From NCBI GenBank assembly GCA_937942165.1, contig CALDFW010000150.1, forward strand, positions 1 to 38,832: 38,832 bases of DNA, written 5' to 3'. The notes under the pieces were generated by a model that saw only the letters and a program-made list of their open reading frames with translations, did no database searches and had not been told where the DNA came from. Position 1 is the stretch's first letter. Each line of letters begins with the position of its first letter. The DNA is from an uncultured bacterium (GTDB lineage: Bacteria; Latescibacterota; UBA2968; UBA8231). Positions 24,594 through 35,155 of this stretch are shown one piece after another. The position numbers and the translations under genes are program-made.

Positions 24594-25487
24594 CTAGGTG
24601 GTGAGATCTTTCCGGCGACTTTTCTGCCGAAATTTCCGAGGAGAAACCCCGTTGATCGTGCTGAAGACGCGGCTAAAGTGCTGCACGGTGGCAAAGCCCG
24701 TCTTCTCTGCGATGCGGGCGATTTCAATATCCGTATCCTTCAACAGTCTGCTGGCCGTTTCCAACCGGCTCTCATTGAGCAACTGGCGGAACGACTGTCC
24801 GGTAGAGACTTGAACGCGCGTGGATATTTGATCCACGTTCAGTTCCATAGCGGCAGCGACGTCCCGCCGGCTGCTAATCGCAGAGGCATTTTGCCTGATA
24901 TACGTTATAACCGGGTCGTCGTGTCGCGTGCGTCGCTCGGGACCAGACCGCCGGTCCCCCGCACGTCGCTCTTTTGCGCGTCGGTCCCCCACGCCGCTGG
25001 TGCGCCGATCCCCCGCTCTGCGCTCCTGTCCCCGCCGCTCCTGTCTTTTGCGCCGCTCCGAGTTGGCCTGTCCTTCTTCCTCTCGCTCTTCTGCTTGGGC
25101 GAGCGCTTCGATTTTCCCCATCAGCGTTTCCACTTCAAACGGCTTCGTCACAAAGTCGGAGACGCCCAATTTCATGGCATCAACGGCAATTTGCAGGCTG
25201 CGACTTCCCGTTACAATGATAACGGCCGAATCACAGCCTTGCTGACGTAGCTTCTCGAAGCACTCGAGCCCGCTCATATCGGGCATGAGTACGTCCATAC
25301 ATATGATGTCATATCCTTCTTGTGCGCGCTCTAGTGCAGCCTCACCGCTTGTGACGGTGTCAATGTGAATGTGAGGGCGCTGGAAGACACTTTGAAAGTA
25401 TTGCAAGTATAAAATGTCGTTGTCGACCGCGAGAACGGAGATAGGGGTGCTTTCTGGTTCGGAGAGGACGTCAGAGAGTCGCGTCAT
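24594..25487 (-). CDS. Response regulator: receiver domain, Arg-rich repeat linker and AraC-type domain (copy 2)
   Basis: A 297-residue paralogue of copy 1. The receiver domain spans about 16-130, with Asp65 in IICMDVLMPDMSG and the conserved Lys in FVTKPFE. A long linker (about 132-190) contains eight (E/D)RR triplets (ERRKRQERR, ERRAGDRR and similar), giving a dense alternating-charge segment absent from copy 1. The AraC-type domain (195-290) ends in FSTINGVSPRKFRQKSRR. The ATG at 25487 is preferred because GGAAACACCC precedes it; in-frame starts at 25499 and 25535 have no ribosome site. It diverges from the first giant exported protein across a 234-base AT-rich gap, so it is well placed to regulate that cluster. 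Confidence 0.92.
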   Translation of the reverse strand: MTRLSDVLSEPESTPISVLAVDNDILYLQYFQSVFQRPHIHIDTVTSGEAALERAQEGYDIICMDVLMPDMSGLECFEKLRQQGCDSAVIIVTGSRSLQIAVDAMKLGVSDFVTKPFEVETLMGKIEALAQAEEREEEGQANSERRKRQERRGQERRAGDRRTSGVGDRRAKERRAGDRRSGPERRTRHDDPVITYIRQNASAISSRRDVAAAMELNVDQISTRVQVSTGQSFRQLLNESRLETASRLLKDTDIEIARIAEKTGFATVQHFSRVFSTINGVSPRKFRQKSRRKDLTT

Positions 25488-25721
25488 GGGTGTTTCCATT
25501 TCGGAGTGTAAAAGAGTTGAAAACGTGTAAATCATAACCTAAGAAAAAAAAGGTAAAAAAACAAATAGATAAGTTTATTGCGCATCTAAAACACTGATAT
25601 TAGACATTTTTTGGCCTTTTTTAATCTTTTCTCGTAGAAAAACCTTGTTGATTGGCCCAGTACAATGTAATTTAAATAGACAATTGATAATTACAGAGTT
25701 CGACTATAGCGGGAGATACTC
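25488..25721 (+). promoter_or_regulatory. AT-rich divergent promoter region upstream of the exported-protein cluster
   Basis: This gap is far more AT-rich than its surroundings, with A runs (25541-25562) and T runs (25607-25625). TTGTTG at 25645-25650 and TAATTT at 25668-25673 are 17 bases apart and could form a weak promoter for the plus-strand cluster. GGGAG precedes the ATG at 25722. Promoters for both directions must lie here, but the exact elements are uncertain. Confidence 0.4.
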
Positions 25722-28700
25722 ATGAGTTTGAAGGCAAGTATGGACACAAGGAGGCGCATCGGAAGCGCTCTCGTCTTTTTATTGTCCGTTTTTATTGGAA
25801 ATAGCGTGCATGCTGCAACTATTTCTGCGCCATCCGACTTCATTATAACACAGGGCCAAACGGGAGCCGTCCCCATAAGCGTGACGGACGCGGGCAGCGG
25901 CATCGTCGGCGTAGACGTGACGCTGCAGTTTGACAGCAGCGTCATAGAAGTCTTCGGGTCGGGCAGCTCGGCTATACAGCAGTCGGGGTTTGCTACGGAC
26001 GGCTGGATCATGGAGCAGAACATCGTTTCGGTTTCCGGCACGACCAAAGAGCTGCGTATCTCCGCCGCATCCAGCGGTTCTACGCTGCCCGCAGCCGGCA
26101 CGTCGGCGCTGTTCACGGTTACATTTCAAGCCGCTCCGGCAACGGGCCCGGCCTCTTCACCGCTCTTGCTATCACTGGCCGATCTGAACGAGTCGGCTGT
26201 CTCCATCACCAGCGGGTCGGTCAAACTGGCCGGTGACTCGGGCGCAATCACCCTGAGCCCGGATCCCGTCAAGCCGAGCAGAGACGTGACGGTGACGCTG
26301 GCCGATGCCGATCTCAATACGGATCCCGCCTCGGCACAGTCGGTTAACGTGACGGTAAACAGTAAGACGAGTGGGGGCACGACAAAAGAATCGCAGTCGG
26401 TGACGCTGACGGAGACGGGTGTTAATACCGGCACGTTCACGGCTACAATCACTACCGTCTATGGCGTTTCTGCTACGGCGGGTGGCGCCTTTGAAGTAGA
26501 GCCGGGTGATGATATTGAAGGTGCATACACGGATGCCTTTGACGCAGCCGGCGACGCGGGCACGTCTGCCACGGATGCCGTTGACGTAGTCGCGGGCGTT
26601 GACGGCACGGCATCGACCTCGCCAGCGCAGGTCAACGGCGGCGATCTGGTAACGGTGACCGTTGTAGACCCCGACGAAGCGGGTGCAGGCACGCTAGATG
26701 TCGACGTGCTGGTCCGCCGCGTTACGCCCACGGGCGAAGTGATTGTCGAGACGGAAACGATTACTCTGACGGAGAGCCCCGCTGGCAGCGGCACCTTTGT
26801 CGCCGACGTGCCAACCTCTACGGGCTCCGGTTCCGCCGGTGACGGCACGCTCAACGTGCAAAGCGGTGACCAGATCATCGTCTCTTATGACGACCAGATC
26901 AGCAGCACGGGTGCGCCTCAGCAGAACGTATCATCGATCACGCCGACTACGGCGCAGTTCAGCCTGGCCTCGACCACGATTGAAGTAACAGACCCCGTAG
27001 AAATCACGATCACGGATTCGGATATCGGTGACGGCACGCGCATTATCGGTGCGCCCTTCACGATTTCTGCGACCCTAGAAAACACGACGACAGGCGAGAC
27101 GGAGACGGTCACGCTGACGGAAGATCCGGCCGGTAGCGGCACCTTTATCGGCTCTATGTCAACGGAATTCTCTTCCAGCGCTGGGACCAACAATAGCGGC
27201 GCACTGGGCGTTAAGCCAGGCGACCAGCTCGTCGTCACTTACAGCGATCCGCTCGATGCGTCAGGGTCGAATTCTACGGTCACTTCTCCGACCATTACAG
27301 TGGACACGGGTGAGAGTGGAACGATCACTACTGCGCCCGCAGATATTGCGCTGGGCGATAACGTGACGGTCACCATAACGGACGCCGACTTGATCAACCG
27401 TAGCTCGGTGGACGCGTATGTCACGGTTCGCCGCTTTGCTGGAACGGTGCAGACAAACGTCGACGGCGAAAACATCACGCTCAGCGCGTCGGGTGGTGGC
27501 GTCTTTACGGCGACCCTCGCCACGAGCGGCAGCGCCGGTGCGTTTGACGACGGCACGCTCAACGCGCAGGCCGGTGATCAGATTTATGCCAACTACAGCG
27601 ATGCCATTGGTGGCAGCAATGTGCCGGAGGGGATCTGGTCGCTGCAGTCTACAGACGCCGTCTTTACGGTGCCGGCTAGCATTACGGTCGGCGATGTGCT
27701 GACAATCGACCTGTCCGATGCCGACAAAGACGCGGCCACGCGCGTGGGCGGTGCGGGCTCACTGGACGTCCTTGTGCGCAACCTTGTAAGCGGCGAGCTG
27801 GAGACCGTTGCGCTGAGTGAATCGCCCAACAATAGCGGCCTGTTTTCCGGGTCGCTGTCCACGGCGTTTTCCGGCGGCACGTCCGCCTCGGGTAACGGCA
27901 CGCTGGGCGTTGCTGTGGGTGACCTCATCGAAGTCGAGTACGTCGACTCGCTATTTTACGGTGCGGGCACGACCATTACGTCCAACACCATTCCTGTAGG
28001 CGGCGGTAGCGACGGCACGGTGAGCACCTCACCGGCGGCCATCTTAGCCGGCGAGAGCGTGACGGTCACGGTGCAGGATGCCGACTTGGGCAACAGCGGC
28101 TCCGTTCAGGCTACCGTGCGGACCTCGCTGGGCGAAAGCGTGGTGTTGACGCTCAACGCGACGGGAACGGGCAATAACTTTGTCGGCGCAATAGCCACGA
28201 CCTTCTCTTCGGGGACCACGGCTAGTGGGGCGCCGCTGGAAGTGTATGCCGGGGTGACGATTGAGGCCGACTACGTCGATCTGGTTACTTCGGGGGGTAG
28301 CTCGGTGACTCGCACATCGACGCCGGCCACCTCTGTGCTAGGTGGAAATACGGCCATGCTCGTAGCCAGCTCAGAAATTCAGGCCGGCGACGGGCTGCGC
28401 ATTCAAGTGACCGATCCCGACCTGAATACCAGCAGCACTGCCATCGACAGCGCCACGGTGATGGTGGACAACACCACCAACGGCGACACGGAAACGATTA
28501 CGCTGTATGAAACGGGTCCTAACACGGGCGTCTTCCGCGCCACGCCGCCGGCCACGACGGGCGGCGGTAGTGCGACCTCCGGTGATGGCATCGTACAGGT
28601 CAGTGCGCACGATGATATCGACGTCAAATACGATGACGCCCTGTCAGTTAACGGCGGTCCGCAGACGATTTGCGTAACGGTTCTGGGCGTGCTCTGGGGC

Positions 28701-29612
28701 GACACCTCGGACAACGGCAAGGTCGGTGCGCTGGACGCGTCGCAGATTCTACAGCGCTCCATAACTGCGATCACTTTTAACACCTATCAGGAGACCGTCG
28801 CTAACGTCGATGGATCCTCAGGTGATAATCCGTTTGACAGCAGCAATATCACGGCGTTCGACGCCACGAAGGTCTTGCAGTTTGTCGTTGGCATTATCAA
28901 CGTATTTCCCGTGCAGGAAGGGGTTCCCAACCCGCATCCGTACAAGAAAGTCGTCGACGAGCGCATGATTGCCTTTGGTCAGCCGCTTCAGGAGGGTTCG
29001 CGACTCCGCCTGCCGATCGTGCTTGACGAAACGCGCGACGTGCTCTCTGCCCAGATTAAGATTTCTTACGACGAGCGCGCCTATCGCGTCTTGGGCGTTC
29101 GCAATACGGTTCACACGGCTGACTATTTGATAGCCAGCCGCTCGGGCGCGGGCGAGCTACTGGTCGCGCTGGCCGGCGCTCAGTCGCAGGCATCTGGCGA
29201 AGGGGCGATCCTCGAGCTCGAACTCGAGGCGATAGCGGCCGAAGGCGCCGGTGCGCTGCGCATCGATTCGGCTTCCCTGAATGGAGGCCACATCGGTGCG
29301 ACACCCGTCGCTGCGCTGAGTCCCATCCAGCCCAAGGCGTTCAATCTCTCAGCCAACTGGCCCAACCCCTTCAATCCGAACACGTCTCTGCGCTATGCGC
29401 TGCCAGAGGGAGCTCAGGTTACGCTAGTCGTATACGACATGCTGGGACAGAAGGTGCGCACGCTGGTTGACGGGGCACAGCAGGCCGGCCAATACACCGT
29501 CAGCTGGGACGCGCGCAACGACCTTGGGCACTCGGTTGCAAGCGGCCTTTACTTTTACCGCATCGAAGCGGGTGATTTCACGCAGACGCGCAAAATGACG
29601 CTGCTGCGCTGA
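25722..29612 (+). CDS. Giant exported protein: cohesin-like, seven Ig-like repeats, dockerin-like, cohesin-like, sorting tail
   Basis: A 1296-residue secreted protein. The signal peptide is about 1-32 ([22 protein letters not shown]). A cohesin-like domain (33-170; [15 protein letters not shown]) is followed by seven repeats of about 110-120 residues (174-988). Each has a (D/S)DADL-type turn, ETxTLTEtgxxTGxF and a closing GDxIxVxYxD. A dockerin-like pair of helices follows (990-1065; [18 protein letters not shown] and [15 protein letters not shown]), then a second cohesin-like domain (1085-1198; [16 protein letters not shown]) and a FlgD-like sorting tail (1206-1296). No catalytic domain is visible. 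It probably forms part of a surface structure. It shares its layout with the 692-residue protein at 35155, which has only two repeats. GGGAG precedes the ATG. Confidence 0.92.
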   Translation: MSLKASMDTRRRIGSALVFLLSVFIGNSVHAATISAPSDFIITQGQTGAVPISVTDAGSGIVGVDVTLQFDSSVIEVFGSGSSAIQQSGFATDGWIMEQNIVSVSGTTKELRISAASSGSTLPAAGTSALFTVTFQAAPATGPASSPLLLSLADLNESAVSITSGSVKLAGDSGAITLSPDPVKPSRDVTVTLADADLNTDPASAQSVNVTVNSKTSGGTTKESQSVTLTETGVNTGTFTATITTVYGVSATAGGAFEVEPGDDIEGAYTDAFDAAGDAGTSATDAVDVVAGVDGTASTSPAQVNGGDLVTVTVVDPDEAGAGTLDVDVLVRRVTPTGEVIVETETITLTESPAGSGTFVADVPTSTGSGSAGDGTLNVQSGDQIIVSYDDQISSTGAPQQNVSSITPTTAQFSLASTTIEVTDPVEITITDSDIGDGTRIIGAPFTISATLENTTTGETETVTLTEDPAGSGTFIGSMSTEFSSSAGTNNSGALGVKPGDQLVVTYSDPLDASGSNSTVTSPTITVDTGESGTITTAPADIALGDNVTVTITDADLINRSSVDAYVTVRRFAGTVQTNVDGENITLSASGGGVFTATLATSGSAGAFDDGTLNAQAGDQIYANYSDAIGGSNVPEGIWSLQSTDAVFTVPASITVGDVLTIDLSDADKDAATRVGGAGSLDVLVRNLVSGELETVALSESPNNSGLFSGSLSTAFSGGTSASGNGTLGVAVGDLIEVEYVDSLFYGAGTTITSNTIPVGGGSDGTVSTSPAAILAGESVTVTVQDADLGNSGSVQATVRTSLGESVVLTLNATGTGNNFVGAIATTFSSGTTASGAPLEVYAGVTIEADYVDLVTSGGSSVTRTSTPATSVLGGNTAMLVASSEIQAGDGLRIQVTDPDLNTSSTAIDSATVMVDNTTNGDTETITLYETGPNTGVFRATPPATTGGGSATSGDGIVQVSAHDDIDVKYDDALSVNGGPQTICVTVLGVLWGDTSDNGKVGALDASQILQRSITAITFNTYQETVANVDGSSGDNPFDSSNITAFDATKVLQFVVGIINVFPVQEGVPNPHPYKKVVDERMIAFGQPLQEGSRLRLPIVLDETRDVLSAQIKISYDERAYRVLGVRNTVHTADYLIASRSGAGELLVALAGAQSQASGEGAILELELEAIAAEGAGALRIDSASLNGGHIGATPVAALSPIQPKAFNLSANWPNPFNPNTSLRYALPEGAQVTLVVYDMLGQKVRTLVDGAQQAGQYTVSWDARNDLGHSVASGLYFYRIEAGDFTQTRKMTLLR
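26241..28685 (+). repeat. Coding array of seven Ig-like repeats
   Basis: Seven in-frame repeats of roughly 330-370 bases encode residues 174-988 of the 1296-residue protein. They are diverged at the DNA level, so this is an old expansion and not a recent tandem copy. The same repeat type occurs twice in the gene at 35155. Confidence 0.8.
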
Positions 29613-29644
29613 GCAATTATCGAGCGGTGCATAGCACGTATCTG

Positions 29645-29678
29645 AGAAGGGCTGAGGCTAGCGTGCCTCAGCCCTTCT
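29645..29678 (+). terminator. Strong hairpin terminator after the first giant gene
   Basis: AGAAGGGCTGAGGC and GCCTCAGCCCTTCT form a perfect 14-base stem with a 6-base loop, 32 bases after the stop at 29612. The following bases (TCAGCTTAGG) are not a classic U tract, but the stability and position strongly suggest a terminator or transcript-end hairpin. Confidence 0.75.
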
Positions 29679-29809
29679 TCAGCTTAGGCAGAAGTCCCTC
29701 CGTGTATCTTCAGCGTCGTACACGCTGCCCCTTGGAGTTACCCTATTTCGTTCCGATATATTAATATGATGATTTATAAAAAGAACGTAGGCGGCAAGTC
29801 GGAGGATTT
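29679..29809 (+). promoter_or_regulatory. Upstream region of the second giant gene
   Basis: After the hairpin, TTGGAG (29732-29737) and TATATT (29757-29762) are 19 bases apart and could be a weak promoter; a TATAAA-like patch lies further on. GGAGGA sits 3 bases before the ATG at 29810, or 6 bases before an in-frame GTG at 29813. Confidence 0.35.
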
Positions 29810-32800
29810 ATGGTGGCTTTGAGATACTTGGTCGGTTTCATTGTATCCCTTTCGCTGATGGCCTCAGCACTAGAGGCAGTGCAGATTAGCCTACCGGAAG
29901 TAACGGCCGCAGCAGGCGAGCGCGTGCGTATTCCGGTGCAGATCAGCGGTCTTGCCGATGGAGATGAGATCCTTTCTAGTAACTTAGACGTGCGCTTTGA
30001 TACGGGGATTATCCCGATCGACAACGTCACGGTCGATCGCAAGGGGGGCCTAGCGGCCAACTGGATCGTGGCGGCCAATGTGCGTTTAGTACCCGAAGGC
30101 ACCGACCGCGAAGGTCAGGTGCTTATTGGGGCGGCCACGGGAAGAGACAAAATCACTAGCGAGGGCCCCTTCTTTTATCTGATAGTGGAAGTGGCACCCG
30201 ACGCGTCCGTTGGCGCAACGACCGCTCTGCGCATACAGACCGTCTTGCTCAATAACGGTGAGCCCGTAGCGACTACGGTCGATGGATCGCTGCTCGTTGT
30301 TGGTCAACGCGTCAAGGCGGACTTTATAGCGATTCCCCAGGAAGGCATCGCGCCTTTGGAAGTCCGTTTCCAAGACCAGTCTTCTGGCGAAATAGACGCT
30401 TATGCGTGGAACTTTGGCGACGGCAATACGAGCGCAGAGCAGAATCCCATCCACGTGTATGGACAGCCGGGCACGTATACAATTTCTCTGACCGTGTCCA
30501 ATGCGACGGGGGATGATACGGAGACAAAGGTCGACTACATTGAGGTCCTTCCGGACCAGCGTCCTCCAGATATTATTGAGGGCCCCGTCGTCCTAGGTAT
30601 TGGACACAACGTGGGAACGGTGTACTGGAAGACCAACGAAGAGAGCAACAGTCAGGTGCAGTACTGCGCTCTGCGCCCGCGCCCGATTATAGCCAGCGAG
30701 GGCGAGGTCGTAGATCTCTTTGTAGAAGAACTGGAAGAGCTCGATTATTTTGATGATGAAGACGACGACCACGGGCAAGCCGTGCGCCGCTGGCTGCTGC
30801 GCGGCGAGATGCCACACTTTAACGACAATGCCAACGAGTCCGCTAGATTTCCGCTCATAGCACAGTGCCGAACGGTCGAGTCCGATGCGTTGGTTACCGA
30901 GCACAGGGTTCCCCTAAACGGTCTTTCGCCGCGCACGTTTTACATTTACCGCGTGCGCTCGGCCGATGAAAACGGCAACTATTCCAGCTGGAAGGGCGGC
31001 TTTTTCATCACGCTCGCTCGCCCCGATGACGATGCGCCCGTAATTATTCTCGGTCCCAAGGCCACCCCCGCAAAGCATCGCGCGCTGGTCCAGTGGGTAA
31101 CGGATGAGCCCTCCAACAGCTTCGTGCAGTATGGGACAGATCCCGATTTCCAAGACGATAATCGCATAACCGTCGATGAGCTGGTTTCACGCCACGCCGT
31201 TTGGCTAGAGAACTTGGAGTCGGACACCAAATACTTCTACCGCGTGCGCTCGTCAGACGCTGCGGGCAATGCTTCAGCTCTGCGCCGTGGTACGTTTCGC
31301 ACGCTGAGGACAGACGACGAGCCGCCCGTTATCACCAGCAGCCCCGTCGTCACGCTGCGCACGCCCTACAAGGCGTTGATCGAATGGCGCACCAGCACGC
31401 CGTCAACAAGTCGCGTCAACTACGGAACGAGCGAAGACTATGGCCGCTTCGTAGCTAGCGACGAGCTTGTTCAGCATCACAAGGTGCTGCTGACGCCTCT
31501 GGAACCGCAGACGCTTTACCACTTTCAGGCCGTGTCCGTTGACGCCAGCGGCAATGAAGTGCGCAGCGAGGACAATACGTTTGTCACGCGCGGCAATCCC
31601 GACGTTCACCCCCCGGGTATTGTTAAAAAACCTTACGTGATTTTTCGCGGGACCGACCGCGTCACGGTTGGGTGGGAGATGGACGAACCGTCTAACGGCT
31701 ATATCGAGTACGGGCGGAATAGCGACTACGACCAGCGCGTCGAAATAGCCGAGTACGAACGCGAGCACCGCGTGACGTTGACGGGTTTGACGCCTAGTAC
31801 GACCTACCGCGCTCGCGTCTATATGGTCGACCTAGAGGGCAACGGCCCGACCCGCAGCGGCAAGTTCAAGTTTAAAACGGCCTCCCGTCGCGATGAAGAT
31901 GAGCCTGAAATCGAAAGCGAACCCTCGGTCGTCAGTCGCTCGAGCAATGCGGTAACTATCTCTTGGCGGACTGATGAAGCGAGTGATAGCCGCATCGACT
32001 TTGGTCTGACAGAGGACTATGATCGCAGGGCTGGTGACGTCGAGCTCGTCCGGCACCACGTCGTGAAGGTTACCGGCCTTGAACCGGGCACGACGTACTA
32101 CGGTCAGGTCTCTTCGACAGACGCTTTTGGCAACGGTCCAGCTTATAGCGATCCATTCACTTTTAGCACGCGTCCATCCGCCGATGTGACGGCTCCGGTG
32201 ATTTACGCCGGTCCAGCGGTCGTAGCGCGCACCCATGACTCGGCCGTGATTGAGTGGCGCACGGACGAACTGGCTGATTCCATGGTGGAGTACGGTCAGG
32301 ATAACACCTATGGTTTTGAGCTCTTCTCCGATCGTCTGTCGTTTGTGCACCGCGCCATGCTGACTAACCTCGAGCCCAACACGACGTACCACTTTCAGGT
32401 TTCCTCTTCGGATGCCAACGGCAACGGGCCTACCCGCAGCCGCGATCTGAGCTTTACCACTGAGGAGCAGGACCGGATTGAGGCGCCCGTAATTCGCCAG
32501 CTGAGCGTGCGTAAAGTCACGCGAGACCGGGCGCTGATCCAGTGGCATACGAGCAAGCCGGCCGATAGCGCCGTGGAGTACGGGACGGATGAAAGCTATG
32601 GTGAGCGGGTCGAAAGCCCAGACTTCGAGCGCCAGCGCCGAATGCAGCTTTCGGGTCTAGAACCCAATACCACGTATCACTTCCGCGTTATCTCCCGTTC
32701 GTTGGACGGTGGGATCGCCGAAACCCGAGACTACACCTTTCGCACGGATGACGAGCCCGATAACACGCCTCCCTGGATTGTCCATCGTCCCGAGGTCGTT

Positions 32801-35155
32801 TCTAGTCACAGCACGGCGACGCTGCGCTGGGGGACCAACGAGCCGTGCTATGTCACGGTGCGCGTGGGGACGGAAGAGACGTGGGGCACCAACGCCGAGC
32901 GCATCTTTGCCGTCGACGAGGCGATGGAAGATCACAACGTCACGATTACCGGCCTTGCCTCGGGTGTGCGCTACTTCTTTACGCTGATGTCGCGCGACCT
33001 GAGCGGCAACGAGACCGTCCTAGGGGGACGCAATGCCGGCAAGGTCGTCGCTCCGCAGGAACTGGGCGGAGACATTAGCTTTGTGACGGATACAGAAGCG
33101 GACTTCACGCCGCCGGCTATCGTATCAGGCCCCCATATCACTGCGCTGAGCAACACGGAAGCCCTCGTCGAGTGGAACACCGACGAAGTGGGAGACAGCC
33201 GGCTCTTTATAGAGAGCGACGGACAGCTCAAAGAAGCGGTCTTTATTCCCCAACACGAATTTGAACACCAAGTCTTGCTGAGCGACCTAAATCCGGGCAC
33301 CACCTACCACATTCGCGTGGGCTCGTCGGATCCCGTGGGCAACGGGCCGGAAAAGAGCGCGCTGCTCTCCTTTACGACCAGCGCGTTTGCCGACCTGGTG
33401 CCGCCGCAAATCACCCAGTCGCCCGAGCCCGTCGCCCTGAGTCGTCAGACGGCGACCATCGCGTGGGAGACGGACGAGGCTACGACGGCGGATATTTTTT
33501 ACGGCGTGGACGATTTAAACATGCGGGTAACGGGAAGAGACCTGTCCGTTCGACACCGCATCGAGCTGACCAACCTGCTGCCTGGGACGCGCTACCAATA
33601 TCAGATCAGATCGTCTGATTTAAGTGAGAATGGCCCGACGCTTAGTCCGGTGCAGACGTTTACCACGTCAACGGGGGTAGATCTGGTGGCTCCCCGCGTG
33701 TTGGCTGCACCCGAAGTGGTCTCCCTGAGTGACCGTTCGGCGACTATCGTCTGGACAACAGACGAAGCGGCCGATGGGTTTGTCTCCTTTGGCAGCGGGG
33801 AGTCGCTAGACCAGACGATTGGACGCGTGGCGACTGAAACGACTCATCGCGTCGTGCTGGCCAACTTAGCGCCGGCTACGACGTACCGGTATCAGGTTGC
33901 TTCCGTCGACGCGGAGGGCAACGGTCCTAGTACGAGCGCCGAGGCGACGTTTACGACGCTTGCCGAGCCCGACCTGCTGCCGCCATCGAGCCCGACCGGT
34001 CTACAGGCGGAAGCGCTAGGTGCCGGTAAGGTGCGGTTGGACTGGCAGGCCGTTGCCGATGGCGATGTGCTGGGCTACAACGTGTACCGCGCTGCGTCCG
34101 GTGGGACACCCTCGCAAATTGCAGGGCCGCTGAGCGGCACTTCGTACGTAGACCAGGGCTTGTCCGAGGAGGCGGTTTATGCCTACGAGATCACGGCCGT
34201 AGATAGGGCGTACAACGAAGGAGCGCCCTCCGGTCAGATTGCGCTGCCTGTCGATGTGAGAGGGCGGGGCGATTGGGACGGCGACGGAATCGTGGGTCTC
34301 GGGGACTTTTTTATGCTGGCTGAGCGCTTTGGTCGACAGCTCGGCGACAGCGAATTTAGCACGGACTTCGATATGAACGGCGACGGACAAATCGACTTCG
34401 CGGATTTCTTCTCGTTTGTCGATCTGTTCGGCACGCGCTACGGCGCTGCGCGCAGAGTGGCTTTCACTGCGCCTTCACCTGCAGATCTGTCGCTGTCGCT
34501 GGTGCGCGCAGAGGCTGGACTGTTTGAGGTAGACCTCGTCAGCCGCGACCTCGAAGACTGGCAGGGCGTTGCCGTTCAGCTGCACTATCCTGTCGAGTCG
34601 GTGCGCTTTGAAAGCGCAGTAGGTTTTGGCGAGGGGGACGTGATGGTCCTGGAAGACGATAATGGGGCGCTGAGCGTTGCCCACTACTACGGCGAAACGG
34701 TGCCTACAGACGGACCGTGGGCGCGACTGGTCTTCTCCGCCGTGCCCGGTGCTCGGGCCGGGCTGCTGGGCGTTGACCAAGTCGCCGTATATGCAGATGG
34801 AGTAACCCTACAAGGATTGTCTGTTACGGGCGTCTCACAGGTGTCCCTACGCCCGCAGACCTACGCGCTGGATCCCAACTTTCCCAACCCGTTTAACCCG
34901 CAGACGAATATGCGATTTCAGCTGCCTCAGCAGAGCGTCGTCACGCTGCGGATTTACGACGTGTTGGGCCAAGAAGTGCGCACGCTAGTTGAGGGCGCAC
35001 ACGCCGCTGGCGTGCATCGTGTCACGTGGGATGGCCGCGATAGCAGAGGGCGTCCGGTCGCTAGTGGCGTGTATTTCTATGCGTTAGAAGCTCGTTGGGC
35101 AGAGACGATAGGCAGTCATTTCCACCAGGTGAGAAAGCTCATGTTGCTGCGCTGA
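29810..35155 (+). CDS. Giant exported protein: cohesin-like, PKD, eleven Fn3-like repeats, dockerin, cohesin-like, sorting tail
   Basis: A 1781-residue secreted protein. Signal peptide about 1-23. Cohesin-like domain 24-165; PKD domain 168-247 (AWNFGDGNTSAEQNPIHVY). Eleven repeats (250-1384) resemble the N-terminal Fn3 domain of purple acid phosphatases: IEWRTDExxDSxVEYG, then HxVxLTxLxPxTTYHFQVxSxDxxGNGPxxS. The first has a 60-70-residue acidic insert (VEELEELDYFDDEDDDHG). An ordinary Fn3 domain (1390-1482) and a type I dockerin with two calcium loops follow (1487-1543; DWDGDGIVGLGDF, DMNGDGQIDFADF), then a cohesin-like domain (1553-1675) and the sorting tail (1685-1781). No enzyme domain is seen. 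Its stop overlaps the next start (TGATG), so the two are coupled. Confidence 0.92.
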   Translation: MVALRYLVGFIVSLSLMASALEAVQISLPEVTAAAGERVRIPVQISGLADGDEILSSNLDVRFDTGIIPIDNVTVDRKGGLAANWIVAANVRLVPEGTDREGQVLIGAATGRDKITSEGPFFYLIVEVAPDASVGATTALRIQTVLLNNGEPVATTVDGSLLVVGQRVKADFIAIPQEGIAPLEVRFQDQSSGEIDAYAWNFGDGNTSAEQNPIHVYGQPGTYTISLTVSNATGDDTETKVDYIEVLPDQRPPDIIEGPVVLGIGHNVGTVYWKTNEESNSQVQYCALRPRPIIASEGEVVDLFVEELEELDYFDDEDDDHGQAVRRWLLRGEMPHFNDNANESARFPLIAQCRTVESDALVTEHRVPLNGLSPRTFYIYRVRSADENGNYSSWKGGFFITLARPDDDAPVIILGPKATPAKHRALVQWVTDEPSNSFVQYGTDPDFQDDNRITVDELVSRHAVWLENLESDTKYFYRVRSSDAAGNASALRRGTFRTLRTDDEPPVITSSPVVTLRTPYKALIEWRTSTPSTSRVNYGTSEDYGRFVASDELVQHHKVLLTPLEPQTLYHFQAVSVDASGNEVRSEDNTFVTRGNPDVHPPGIVKKPYVIFRGTDRVTVGWEMDEPSNGYIEYGRNSDYDQRVEIAEYEREHRVTLTGLTPSTTYRARVYMVDLEGNGPTRSGKFKFKTASRRDEDEPEIESEPSVVSRSSNAVTISWRTDEASDSRIDFGLTEDYDRRAGDVELVRHHVVKVTGLEPGTTYYGQVSSTDAFGNGPAYSDPFTFSTRPSADVTAPVIYAGPAVVARTHDSAVIEWRTDELADSMVEYGQDNTYGFELFSDRLSFVHRAMLTNLEPNTTYHFQVSSSDANGNGPTRSRDLSFTTEEQDRIEAPVIRQLSVRKVTRDRALIQWHTSKPADSAVEYGTDESYGERVESPDFERQRRMQLSGLEPNTTYHFRVISRSLDGGIAETRDYTFRTDDEPDNTPPWIVHRPEVVSSHSTATLRWGTNEPCYVTVRVGTEETWGTNAERIFAVDEAMEDHNVTITGLASGVRYFFTLMSRDLSGNETVLGGRNAGKVVAPQELGGDISFVTDTEADFTPPAIVSGPHITALSNTEALVEWNTDEVGDSRLFIESDGQLKEAVFIPQHEFEHQVLLSDLNPGTTYHIRVGSSDPVGNGPEKSALLSFTTSAFADLVPPQITQSPEPVALSRQTATIAWETDEATTADIFYGVDDLNMRVTGRDLSVRHRIELTNLLPGTRYQYQIRSSDLSENGPTLSPVQTFTTSTGVDLVAPRVLAAPEVVSLSDRSATIVWTTDEAADGFVSFGSGESLDQTIGRVATETTHRVVLANLAPATTYRYQVASVDAEGNGPSTSAEATFTTLAEPDLLPPSSPTGLQAEALGAGKVRLDWQAVADGDVLGYNVYRAASGGTPSQIAGPLSGTSYVDQGLSEEAVYAYEITAVDRAYNEGAPSGQIALPVDVRGRGDWDGDGIVGLGDFFMLAERFGRQLGDSEFSTDFDMNGDGQIDFADFFSFVDLFGTRYGAARRVAFTAPSPADLSLSLVRAEAGLFEVDLVSRDLEDWQGVAVQLHYPVESVRFESAVGFGEGDVMVLEDDNGALSVAHYYGETVPTDGPWARLVFSAVPGARAGLLGVDQVAVYADGVTLQGLSVTGVSQVSLRPQTYALDPNFPNPFNPQTNMRFQLPQQSVVTLRIYDVLGQEVRTLVEGAHAAGVHRVTWDGRDSRGRPVASGVYFYALEARWAETIGSHFHQVRKLMLLR
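30557..33961 (+). repeat. Coding array of eleven Fn3-like repeats
   Basis: Eleven in-frame units of about 275-330 bases (the first longer because of an insert) encode residues 250-1384 of the 1781-residue protein. Consensus features are a W(R/K)T(D/N)E turn and a late GNGP. Units are diverged, with units 5 to 11 more alike than 1 to 4 by eye. Confidence 0.82.

Noticed and set aside
24486-25250. Plus-strand open frame of 254 codons opposite the response regulators
   Set aside because: It is antisense to two receiver/AraC genes, spans the gap between them and has no domain.
31832-32548. Long minus-strand open frame (238 codons) inside the 1781-residue gene
   Set aside because: It is antisense to strongly supported Fn3-like repeats, has no ribosome site or recognisable domain, and repeats give long shadow frames.
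26241-33961. Regular repeats that might be taken for a CRISPR array or tandem DNA repeats
   Set aside because: Units are 275-370 bases, in frame and diverged; they are protein domains.
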